Source of the DNA: CTSOIL-112 sp964293815
Lineage (GTDB): Bacteria > Pseudomonadota > Gammaproteobacteria > Burkholderiales > Burkholderiaceae
Direction: 5' to 3'
Assembly (NCBI GenBank): GCA_964293815.1
Contig: CAXYYC010000039.1
Coordinates: 1-11,249 of the forward strand
Length of the DNA stretch: 11,249 nt
The position numbers and the translations under genes were made by a program. The notes beneath the pieces are model-generated. The model was not told where the DNA came from and did not search any database. It saw nothing but the letters and a program-made list of their open reading frames with translations. This document shows, one piece after another, positions 6,081 to 11,249 of the stretch; positions within the stretch are counted from its first letter, which is position 1, and every line of letters starts with the position of its first letter.

Positions 6081-7448
6081 TTACGCCTGAGGATTCATTA
6101 ACTCTTCAAAAGTCACGTCTTTGGTCGTTACTTTTGCGTTGTTCAATGCCCATTGAACCACATTATCTTCCATAGTGATGGCTTCAATTTCGGATTTGCG
6201 TTGTGCATCGCTCATGTACCATTTCACGAAGCCTTGTGGGTCTTCGTATGCAGCGGCGATGTTTTCAACATGCGCTTGAACTTGCTCTGGGGTTGAGCGC
6301 AAGTCGTTTTTGTTCACTACATCGGCGATCAGCAAGCCCAAACGAACACGGCGTTGCGCACGATCAGTGAAAATGTCGGCAGGCAGAGTCATTTTGTCAT
6401 CAACCGGAATGCCGCGTGCGCGTAAGTCTTCGCGTGCGTTGACTTGCAAACGTTGAACGTCTTCGTTAACCATCGCCATTGGCACGTCAAATTCAGCGGC
6501 TTTGATCAATGCGTCCATAACATTGTTTTTGGTGATTGCTTTGGCGCGATTGGCAATTTCACGTTCCAAATTCACTTTGATGTCGGCTTGCATTTTTTCG
6601 ACGTTGCCGTCTTTCACGCCCAATGCTTTGGCAAAATCGCTGTTCAACTCAGGCAGTTTCGGTGCAGAAACAGAGTTTACCGTCACAGTGAATTGCGCGG
6701 TTTTGCCAGCAACGTCCTTACCGTGGTAATCCTCTGGGAACGGTAAGTCGAATGTGCGTGATTCACCGGCTTTCAAACCTTCAATAGCGGTTTCAAACTC
6801 AGGCAACATGCGGCCTTGACCCAAAACGAATGGGTAGTTTTCAGCCGAGCCACCTTCAAATGCGACGTCGTCGATTTTGCCAACAAAGTTGATGTTGACT
6901 TGATCGTCTTTTTCAGCCGCTTTTTCAGCCGCTTCATATTGAACGCGTTGTTGACGCAAAACGTCGATGGTACGGGTCACATCGGCATCGGTTACGGTGC
7001 AGTTGGCTTGCTCGATTTCTGCACCAGACAGGTCAACCGCTGGGATTTCTGGGTAAACTTCAAACTTTGCGACGAAGTTCAATTCGCTGTCGGTGTCTTT
7101 GCCTTCTACCGGCTCAATGCTTGGTGTGCCGACGACGTAGAGATTTTGTTCTTGAGCCAATTGCGCGAATTTTTCACCGACTTGATCGTTCAAAGCTTCC
7201 CACTTGGCTTGTGAGCCGTACATTTGTTTGACACGCGACATTGGTACATGACCTGGGCGGAAACCGGCGATTTTGACCGATTTAGCCATTTGTTTGAGGC
7301 GCTTGTCTGCGGCCGCGTCCACTTGTGCTACGCTGAGAGCGAATTCGACGGTGCGTGTCAAAGACGGCGTCATGCTTGGCTTTTCAGCAGGTGCTGCTGC
7401 GGCTGTTTCAGTTTGCTCGATCACTTCGTTGTTTGTTTCAGTGGTCAT
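6081..7448 (-). CDS. tig: Trigger factor, ribosome-associated chaperone and prolyl isomerase
   Basis: Binds ribosomal protein uL23 at the tunnel exit and holds nascent chains. The 455 residues show the N-terminal ribosome-binding domain with signature GFRPGHVP (62-69; E. coli has GFRKGKVP), an FKBP-type isomerase domain (about 178-262, with YPFVLGQGRMLPEFE) and the helical C-terminal chaperone arms. The N-terminus has about 20 extra residues, rich in Thr, Glu and Ala, before the conserved domain. A second Met (26) lacks a ribosome binding site, whereas the ATG at 7448 has AAAGG seven bases upstream, so I keep the longer form. It is single-gene by structure: the tRNA terminator lies upstream and its own terminator downstream. 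TTGACA at 7479-7474 is present but has no -10 box at proper spacing. Confidence 0.98.
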   Translation of the reverse strand: MTTETNNEVIEQTETAAAAPAEKPSMTPSLTRTVEFALSVAQVDAAADKRLKQMAKSVKIAGFRPGHVPMSRVKQMYGSQAKWEALNDQVGEKFAQLAQEQNLYVVGTPSIEPVEGKDTDSELNFVAKFEVYPEIPAVDLSGAEIEQANCTVTDADVTRTIDVLRQQRVQYEAAEKAAEKDDQVNINFVGKIDDVAFEGGSAENYPFVLGQGRMLPEFETAIEGLKAGESRTFDLPFPEDYHGKDVAGKTAQFTVTVNSVSAPKLPELNSDFAKALGVKDGNVEKMQADIKVNLEREIANRAKAITKNNVMDALIKAAEFDVPMAMVNEDVQRLQVNAREDLRARGIPVDDKMTLPADIFTDRAQRRVRLGLLIADVVNKNDLRSTPEQVQAHVENIAAAYEDPQGFVKWYMSDAQRKSEIEAITMEDNVVQWALNNAKVTTKDVTFEELMNPQA

Positions 7449-7491
7449 GGTGAACCTTTATCAGTATGTGCAATGTCAATTGCCACGATTG

Positions 7492-7520
7492 AAAAAATAA
7501 AAACTGGCCACGCCAATTTT
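7492..7520 (-). terminator. Rho-independent terminator of tRNA-Leu
   Basis: On the minus strand AAAATTGGC (7520-7512) pairs with GCCAGTTTT (7508-7500), one T-G pair, loop GTG, followed by a T-rich run (7499-7492). It begins 6 bases after the encoded CCA of the tRNA and partly insulates tig. Confidence 0.8.
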
Positions 7521-7526
7521 TGAATC

Positions 7527-7614
7527 TGGTGCGAAGGAGGGGACTCGAACCCCTACACCTGTTTAGGGCGCCAGGACCTAAACCTGGTGCGTCTACCAAT
7601 TTCGCCACCCTCGC
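7527..7614 (-). tRNA. tRNA-Leu, anticodon UAG
   Basis: The 88-base gene folds as a class II tRNA. The acceptor GCGAGGG pairs with CCTTCGC (one G-U), and the D arm has GCG/CGC with the conserved TTGG. The anticodon stem CCAGG/CCTGG holds the loop TTTAGGT (anticodon TAG, reading CUA and other CUN codons). A long variable arm follows, then the T arm AGGGG-TTCGAGT-CCCCT, discriminator A and an encoded CCA. The long variable arm and anticodon both say leucine. It has its own promoter and terminator and lies upstream of tig, an arrangement I know from other betaproteobacteria. Confidence 0.97.
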
Positions 7615-7617
7615 AGG

Positions 7618-7634
7618 AACGACCAATGGTCGTT
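7618..7634. repeat. Perfect inverted repeat in the tRNA-Leu leader
   Basis: AACGACCA and TGGTCGTT (8 bp each) surround one base, between the tRNA 5' end and its promoter. It could form a leader hairpin read during RNase P maturation or serve as a protein-binding site; neither is shown. Confidence 0.55.
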
Positions 7635-7649
7635 TTGTCGAAAGGGGCA

Positions 7650-7678
7650 ATTATACTGTATTACATAATTGCTGTAAA
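7650..7678 (-). promoter_or_regulatory. Strong sigma-70 promoter of tRNA-Leu
   Basis: On the minus strand TTTACA (7678-7673) and a perfect TATAAT (7655-7650) are separated by 17 bases. The following bases (TGCCCC) give a GC-rich discriminator, which in stable-RNA promoters goes with growth-rate and ppGpp control. The start site would be about 30 bases before the mature tRNA. Confidence 0.8.
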
Positions 7679-7828
7679 TGGTCGGTGGAGTTTGTCTTTT
7701 ATTGCTTGCAGATGGTTGTTGTTTGCTCTGCTGAGGGCTACTATGAATAAGGCGACGATGATTTTTGCGTCATTTTGGTCAGTGACTGTATTTTTTACAT
7801 ATTTTCGGTTGAGAATAGCGCATTTATT
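7679..7828. other. Intergenic stretch between divergent promoters, one possible micro-ORF
   Basis: About 150 bases lie between the tRNA-Leu promoter and the yciB promoter. The only coding candidate is a 29-codon plus-strand frame at 7743-7832 starting MNKATMIF, hydrophobic in its middle, with GAGGG just upstream of the ATG. It ends inside the -35 box of the yciB promoter. No homologue is known to me, so I do not call it a gene. Confidence 0.3.
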
Positions 7829-7857
7829 TTGAACAGCGCCTAAATAACCAGTAAAAT
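7829..7857 (+). promoter_or_regulatory. Sigma-70 promoter of yciB
   Basis: TTGAAC (7829-7834) and TAAAAT (7852-7857) are separated by exactly 17 bases. Its predicted start lies about 70 bases before the yciB ATG. A 15-base palindrome (7853-7867) overlaps the -10 box and start region. Confidence 0.65.
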
Positions 7858-7867
7858 GCGGCATTTT
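7853..7867. promoter_or_regulatory. Palindrome over the yciB start site, possible operator
   Basis: AAAATGC (7853-7859) and GCATTTT (7861-7867) form a perfect inverted repeat around one G. Its position over the -10 and the transcription start would suit a repressor site. The binding protein is unknown. Part of the symmetry could be chance. Confidence 0.35.
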
Positions 7868-7935
7868 GTACATATAGCGGGCATGTGTTGTATTGGTTTT
7901 GGTGTTGCATCATGCAAACGTGCTAAGGGTATCGG

Positions 7936-8478
7936 ATGAAATTGTTAATTGATTTTTTGGTCATCATCGCGTTTTTCGCAGGCTATAAACTCAGCGGCGG
8001 CGATATGATGGTTGCCACCAAAGTGGCGATTGGCGCGACATTGGCGCAGCTGTCATTGATGAAAGTGCTGAAAATGCCGATTCAGCCGATGCACTGGTTC
8101 AGCTTTGCGCTGATTGTGATTTTGGGCTCGATGTCGATTTTCTTTAATAACCCACGATTTTTGCAATGGAAATTTTCCGTGCTCGAATGGGCGATGGGTG
8201 CAGCCATTTTGATTGGACAACTGGTGTTTAAGAAAAATATGTTCAAACTGCTGATGGGCAATGAGCTAACTTTGCCTGAACCGGTCTGGACCAAAATGGC
8301 TTGGTTATGGGCGGGCTTTTTTATCTTTTTGGGTTGTTTGAATTGGTATATTTTTAGCAATTATGACAACGACGTTTGGATGAATTTCAAAACTTTTTGG
8401 GCACTGGGACTGACCATCGTGTTTGTCATTGCTCAGGGATTTTGGCTCAATCGTTATTTGCCGAAAAGTGAGGAATAA
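7936..8478 (+). CDS. yciB: Inner-membrane septation protein YciB (IspA/IspZ family)
   Basis: A polytopic inner-membrane protein linked in enterics to cell envelope and septum synthesis. The 180 residues have five to six hydrophobic segments (about 5-20, 26-45, 52-70, 78-98, 118-137, 150-172). The sequence follows E. coli YciB closely in key places: MKLLIDFL at the start, FFNNPRFLQWK (E. coli FFHNDEFIKWK), GNELTLPEPVW (E. coli GKELTLPQPVW) and a short charged C-terminus. The start ATG has AAGGG six bases upstream. In many betaproteobacteria bolA sits between yciB and the parvulin gene; here the 193-base gap holds no bolA. Confidence 0.95.
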   Translation: MKLLIDFLVIIAFFAGYKLSGGDMMVATKVAIGATLAQLSLMKVLKMPIQPMHWFSFALIVILGSMSIFFNNPRFLQWKFSVLEWAMGAAILIGQLVFKKNMFKLLMGNELTLPEPVWTKMAWLWAGFFIFLGCLNWYIFSNYDNDVWMNFKTFWALGLTIVFVIAQGFWLNRYLPKSEE

Positions 8479-8516
8479 GGCGGCGTATCGCTGTCTTTTT
8501 CGGATTTGATCAAGCA

Positions 8517-8544
8517 TTGTTTCTGCACAATTGTTTGGTATAAA
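8517..8544 (+). promoter_or_regulatory. Sigma-70 promoter of the parvulin lipoprotein gene
   Basis: TTGTTT (8517-8522) and TATAAA (8539-8544) are 16 bases apart. The leader to the start codon is about 120 bases and includes the palindrome TTAAACGTTTAA (8629-8640). Confidence 0.6.
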
Positions 8545-8671
8545 TTCGAGTGTTCTTATGGAACAGGCTTTGAGGTTCTCATCTGATTTTGGGCGCCTCA
8601 TGCGTAGTCGTAACAAGTCCTGTGTGTTTTAAACGTTTAATGATGTTTTTTAATTTTCCTGAGGAAAAATT

Positions 8672-9433
8672 GTGGTGAAAACAAATAGTTTAATGGTTGC
8701 AATGATGGTATCGGCTGGTTTGGGTTTGGGCGCCTGTGCCAAAGACGCAACGAAATATACTTTGGATCAAAAAGTAGAAGCGATTGTCAAGCAAATCTCG
8801 GCTGAAGCACCGGATCAACCGGTCAATGATGAGATGAAAAAGCGTATTCACGAGCAACTGGCGCAGCAAGAAGCAATTGCCAATGCGGCTCGCCAAGATG
8901 GCTTGGATAAAAGTGAAGATGTGAAAATTTTATCTGCGATTGGCGCGGAGCAAGCTTTGGCCTCCAAATTTTTGGAAAGCAAAATGGCCAGCTTCAAACC
9001 ATCTGATGAAGAATTGAAAAAAATCTACGATGAGCAGGTCAATAAGGGTAAAGAGTACCATTTGCGCCATATCTTGGTGGACAGCGAAGACAAGGCGAAA
9101 GACATCATCACCAAGTTGAAAGCTGGTGAGAAGTTTGAAACCCTCGCCAAGCAGTCCAAAGATCCGGGTTCTGCGGCCAAAGGCGGTGATTTGGGCTGGA
9201 TGCCATTGGATGCTTGGGTACCTGAATTCAAAGAAGCAGCGGGTAAATTGACGCCGAAGCAAATCACCGAAACTCCGGTGAAATCACAGTTTGGTTACCA
9301 TGTGATTCAATTGGTCGAAGAGCCGCGCACGCCGCAAAATGTGCCAACATTTGAAGCGGTTAAACCGCAAGTCATGGAAATGGCCAAACGCGATCATTTG
9401 AAACAGTTGCAAGACTCGTTTATGAAAAAATAA
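8672..9433 (+). CDS. Parvulin-type peptidyl-prolyl isomerase lipoprotein
   Basis: An exported folding factor of 253 residues, related in layout to PrsA/PpiC proteins. The N-terminus is a lipoprotein signal: a positive start, a hydrophobic stretch (7-19) and lipobox LGAC with C22 as the lipidated residue; Ala at the next position favours outer-membrane sorting. A helical N-terminal region (about 30-125) is followed by a parvulin domain (about 128-217) with HLRHILV, AGEKFETLAKQSKDPGSAAKGGDLGW and SQFGYHVIQL. Two adjacent GTG codons (8672, 8675) can start it; GAGGA lies 6 bases before the first, which I prefer. It probably helps outer-membrane or periplasmic proteins to fold. Terminated by a strong hairpin. 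Confidence 0.93.
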   Translation: MVKTNSLMVAMMVSAGLGLGACAKDATKYTLDQKVEAIVKQISAEAPDQPVNDEMKKRIHEQLAQQEAIANAARQDGLDKSEDVKILSAIGAEQALASKFLESKMASFKPSDEELKKIYDEQVNKGKEYHLRHILVDSEDKAKDIITKLKAGEKFETLAKQSKDPGSAAKGGDLGWMPLDAWVPEFKEAAGKLTPKQITETPVKSQFGYHVIQLVEEPRTPQNVPTFEAVKPQVMEMAKRDHLKQLQDSFMKK

Positions 9434-9457
9434 GCATTGCGCAAATGTTGTACAAGG

Positions 9458-9489
9458 AACAAAGGACAGGGTTAAACCTGTCCTTTGTT
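9458..9489. terminator. Bidirectional terminator between convergent genes
   Basis: AACAAAGGACAGG (9458-9470) and CCTGTCCTTTGTT (9477-9489) form a perfect 13-bp stem around GTTAAA. The T tracts are interrupted (TTTGTTGTTT on the plus side), but the stem is strong and lies between the convergent parvulin gene and recX. Confidence 0.75.
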
Positions 9490-9527
9490 GTTTGATTGGT
9501 TGAACAACGTTCTGCTTTGAGTGAATT

Positions 9528-10139
9528 TTATTCATCCCATTCAAGGTCTTTTCCTTGGATCACCTTTTTAATCACGTCGAATGAGAAGCCGCGATAGGCC
9601 AAAAAGCGACTTTGCTTGGCGTATTCGCTGGCGTTGCTGGGCGCTGCGCCGAATTTTTTTTGCCAGACGGCATGCGCGCGTTGTAACTCGCTTTGCGCCA
9701 ATTCGGCCACCGTTTCGTCGATGAGTTCTTTGGACAAGCCTTGCTGATTCAGGGTGTGCTTGATACGGGCGGCGCCGTAGCGTTCGCCTTTGACCTTGCC
9801 GATCTGTGCGGCGAAACGCGCGTCGGATTGCCAATTGTTTTGTGCCAAATGCGTTAGCACATGGTCAATCAGCGCTTCCAAGCCGTCGAACTGATCATTC
9901 GGCGCGAAAGGCTGCTCGGCAAAGGCGAACATGAGCTTGCGTTTGAGTTCGGCCCGCCCGTATTCGCGACGCGAGAGATAGGACACGGCTCGGTGCTTGA
10001 TGCGCTGGTGCAGCTCGTTGGCGCTCAGTGTGGGTGCTGCACGCGCGCGTGGTTCCGTCGGCTCGCTCGGCTCACTCGGCGCAAACTGCTCAAATGCTTC
10101 GGCATCGTCTTTGTGCGTATTGTCAAATCTATTGGGCAT
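9528..10139 (-). CDS. recX: Regulatory protein RecX
   Basis: Binds RecA filaments and limits RecA activity in recombination and the SOS response. The 203 residues carry the three-helix repeats of the family: AVSYLSRREYGRAELKRKL (about 51-69), ARFAAQIGKVKGERYGAARIKHTLNQQGLS (about 107-136) and the C-terminal RFLAYRGFSFDVIKKVI. The first 40 residues are an acidic, proline-rich tail with SEPSEPTEP, coded by a short tandem repeat, and are not part of the family core. The ATG lies inside the 3' end of ubiC (11-base overlap), so translation is probably coupled. recX is commonly next to recA; here it is the last gene of a slyD/ubiC operon instead. Confidence 0.92.
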   Translation of the reverse strand: MPNRFDNTHKDDAEAFEQFAPSEPSEPTEPRARAAPTLSANELHQRIKHRAVSYLSRREYGRAELKRKLMFAFAEQPFAPNDQFDGLEALIDHVLTHLAQNNWQSDARFAAQIGKVKGERYGAARIKHTLNQQGLSKELIDETVAELAQSELQRAHAVWQKKFGAAPSNASEYAKQSRFLAYRGFSFDVIKKVIQGKDLEWDE

Positions 10140-10731
10140 GTTCGTAACTCAAGCTGGTTCGCAACTCGTTTAGCGCATATACCGCGGGCAGCATAACCTC
10201 GGTCACCATCATTTTGCTGTTTGGGTGATGTAAATGGGTGAACACACAGCGGCGCGCCCAGAGGTGCTGTGGCAGTTCGATTGAAAAAGTGTGTTGTGCC
10301 AAGGCGCGTTGTGCCAGTTGATACAGCATGTCGTGCTGAGATAAGCGTGTAAATTCAAAGGCTTGGCGCTGAATCAGCGGATTGAAAAATAGGGCAAGTC
10401 CCAAGGCTTTTTGCCCCAAACCATTAAAAAATGGCCAGTGGCGCTTGAGCGTAGCCAGTGCCGTCACGGTGTGTCCGAACACCACGGGTTGTTGATCACA
10501 GCACAGAATGACATTGCGGCTCATGACGCGGTCGGCGAGGCGCAATTGCAAGGGTGCTTGCTCGCTCAGATGCAGTGCGGTTTGGGCTTGAAAGGTGCGA
10601 ATAACCTGAAATTCGTGGCTGTGGCGTTTTAATTTAAGCGTTAAAGAACCGGCATCGGTGAGCCAATGCCGGTGTTGCGGTTCGATGCGGGGGACATAGC
10701 TTTGCCAAGGTGATTGTTGGCTTGCGCTCAT
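10129..10731 (-). CDS. ubiC: Chorismate--pyruvate lyase (4-hydroxybenzoate synthase)
   Basis: Splits chorismate into 4-hydroxybenzoate and pyruvate, the first committed step of ubiquinone synthesis, in the cytoplasm. The 200 residues align by eye with E. coli UbiC: VMSRNVILC (E. coli WLREILLC, so R72 matches the active-site Arg76), FGHTVTA, LGQKALGLALF (G111 for Gly114), LWARR and VTEVMLPA (E178 for catalytic Glu155). Overall identity is low, but these motifs and the length fit. The start codon directly follows the stop of the upstream zinc-ribbon gene (TAAATG), with GGGAG eight bases upstream inside that gene. It overlaps recX. The partner ubiA is not in the window. Confidence 0.9.
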   Translation of the reverse strand: MSASQQSPWQSYVPRIEPQHRHWLTDAGSLTLKLKRHSHEFQVIRTFQAQTALHLSEQAPLQLRLADRVMSRNVILCCDQQPVVFGHTVTALATLKRHWPFFNGLGQKALGLALFFNPLIQRQAFEFTRLSQHDMLYQLAQRALAQHTFSIELPQHLWARRCVFTHLHHPNSKMMVTEVMLPAVYALNELRTSLSYEHAQ

Positions 10732-10998
10732 TTAATGTGCTCCCGCGCCTACGTCATTGGACTGAGCGGGTGCGTCGATGCGTATCACCGCATTGAGTAC
10801 GGGCAATCCATCTGCTTGATCAGGTTGCGATGGTAAAAACTGCGTTTGGTGCGGCGGCAGTAGCAATAAAGCAGTTTGCACGTCAAAGGATAAACCGCAA
10901 GCGCCGCAGTTGGCATAGCCGTTGTGCAAGCGCAATTGATCCGGATAGACCTTAAATAATGTGTCGCAATGCGGACATTTGGCACCAAAGGCAGTCAT
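10732..10998 (-). CDS. Short zinc-ribbon (MJ0042-type) protein
   Basis: An 88-residue protein with an N-terminal zinc ribbon: CPHC (C8, C11) and CGAC (C31, C34), with the spacing and the TLFKV...QLRLHNGYANCGACGLSFD pattern of MJ0042/zinc_ribbon_5 domains. In betaproteobacteria this domain usually heads a longer protein with a membrane span and a DUF3426 region. Here only a short, proline- and glutamine-rich tail follows (about 49-88), with no membrane span. I start it at the ATG at 10996-10998, with AGG five bases upstream; a GTG two codons earlier overlaps that site. It is cotranscribed with slyD (18-base gap) and ubiC (no gap). Function unknown; nucleic-acid or metal binding is plausible. 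Confidence 0.8.
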   Translation of the reverse strand: MTAFGAKCPHCDTLFKVYPDQLRLHNGYANCGACGLSFDVQTALLLLPPHQTQFLPSQPDQADGLPVLNAVIRIDAPAQSNDVGAGAH

Positions 10999-11016
10999 AT
11001 GCACCTGAAATGTTGA

Positions 11017-11249
11017 TTAGTGAACGGTTTTTCCGTGCTCGCGGTCATCATCATGGTCGTGATGATGATCGTCGCCATCGTGAACATGGCCGTGCTCGAT
11101 TTCCTCTTCTGTCGCGGGGCGCACATCGGTCACTTTGACCGCGCAACGCAAAGCCATACCGGCCAGCGGATGGTTGCCATCCAGCACCACTTTGTCACCT
11201 GCGATATCGGTCACGGTGAAAAATTCCATGTCGTCTTCGCTCCCGCCTT
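11017..11249 (-). CDS. slyD: SlyD-type FKBP prolyl isomerase and metallochaperone, partial
   Basis: Only the C-terminal 77 or so residues are in the window; the frame is open through the right edge (GGSEDDMEFFTV), so the Met at 11229 is internal. The sequence FFTVTDIAGDKVVLDGNHPLAGMALRCAVKVTDVRPATEEEIEHGHVH matches the end of the SlyD FKBP domain (E. coli VVVDGNHMLAGQNLKFNVEV...REATEEELAHGHVH), including the DGNHPLAG signature. A His/Asp tail (HDGDDHHHDHDDDREHGKTVH) follows, suited to binding nickel or other metals, and lacks the cysteines of the E. coli tail. It is the most upstream visible gene of the slyD, zinc-ribbon, ubiC, recX operon. Confidence 0.93.
   Translation of the reverse strand, partial: GGSEDDMEFFTVTDIAGDKVVLDGNHPLAGMALRCAVKVTDVRPATEEEIEHGHVHDGDDHHHDHDDDREHGKTVH

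Noticed and set aside
6816..7214. 132-codon plus-strand frame opposite tig
   Set aside because: Antisense to conserved tig, with no start signal; a shadow frame.
7474..7479. TTGACA on the minus strand as a tig promoter
   Set aside because: A perfect -35 hexamer, but the bases where the -10 should be are the tig ribosome binding site and start; no -10 box at 16-18 bases.
7661..7873. 70-codon minus-strand frame upstream of yciB
   Set aside because: It spans the yciB promoter and runs into the tRNA-Leu promoter; no homology is recognised.
8558..8632. 24-codon plus-strand frame in the parvulin leader (MEQALRFSS...)
   Set aside because: No ribosome binding site and no recognisable content; most likely chance.

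Overview
The window looks like ordinary chromosome from a Gram-negative betaproteobacterium. The genes for lipid A synthesis (lpxH) and ubiquinone synthesis (ubiC) point to a Gram-negative proteobacterium. The tRNA-Leu/tig/clpP/clpX order, the ppiB/lpxH pair facing cysS, and yciB followed by a parvulin lipoprotein recall gene orders I know from Burkholderiales and Neisseriales. This is judged from memory of gene order, not from a search. Most genes have moderate GC; one gene at 3395-3811 is visibly AT-rich.

Layout from left to right. Positions 1-326 hold no gene I can name and end in a strong plus-strand terminator. The minus-strand pair ppiB-lpxH (1695 to 358) is divergent from cysS (1802-3226, plus), which has its own terminator. 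An unknown 138-residue gene (3395-3811, plus) follows, between two inverted copies of a short palindromic repeat and next to a perfect 29-base palindrome. Then comes the minus-strand proteostasis block: tRNA-Leu(UAG) at 7614-7527, tig, and clpP-clpX. The tRNA has a strong promoter and its own terminator, tig ends in its own terminator, and clpP is preceded by a good match to a sigma-32 heat-shock promoter. On the plus strand lie yciB and a parvulin lipoprotein, each with a recognisable promoter. The right end is a minus-strand operon: slyD (partial), a short zinc-ribbon protein, ubiC and recX.

The common theme is protein folding and turnover. Trigger factor, ClpXP, a cyclophilin, a periplasmic or outer-membrane parvulin and SlyD all lie within 11 kb. 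Between them they cover the cyclophilin, FKBP and parvulin families of prolyl isomerases. The remaining genes are housekeeping: cysteinyl-tRNA synthesis, lipid A, ubiquinone, septation/envelope and RecA control.

I see no clear novel multi-gene system. The features most worth a second look are the AT-rich orphan gene with its flanking palindromes where lon often lies, the heat-shock promoter of clpPX, a cysteine-rich insertion in CysS, and the unexplained left edge.
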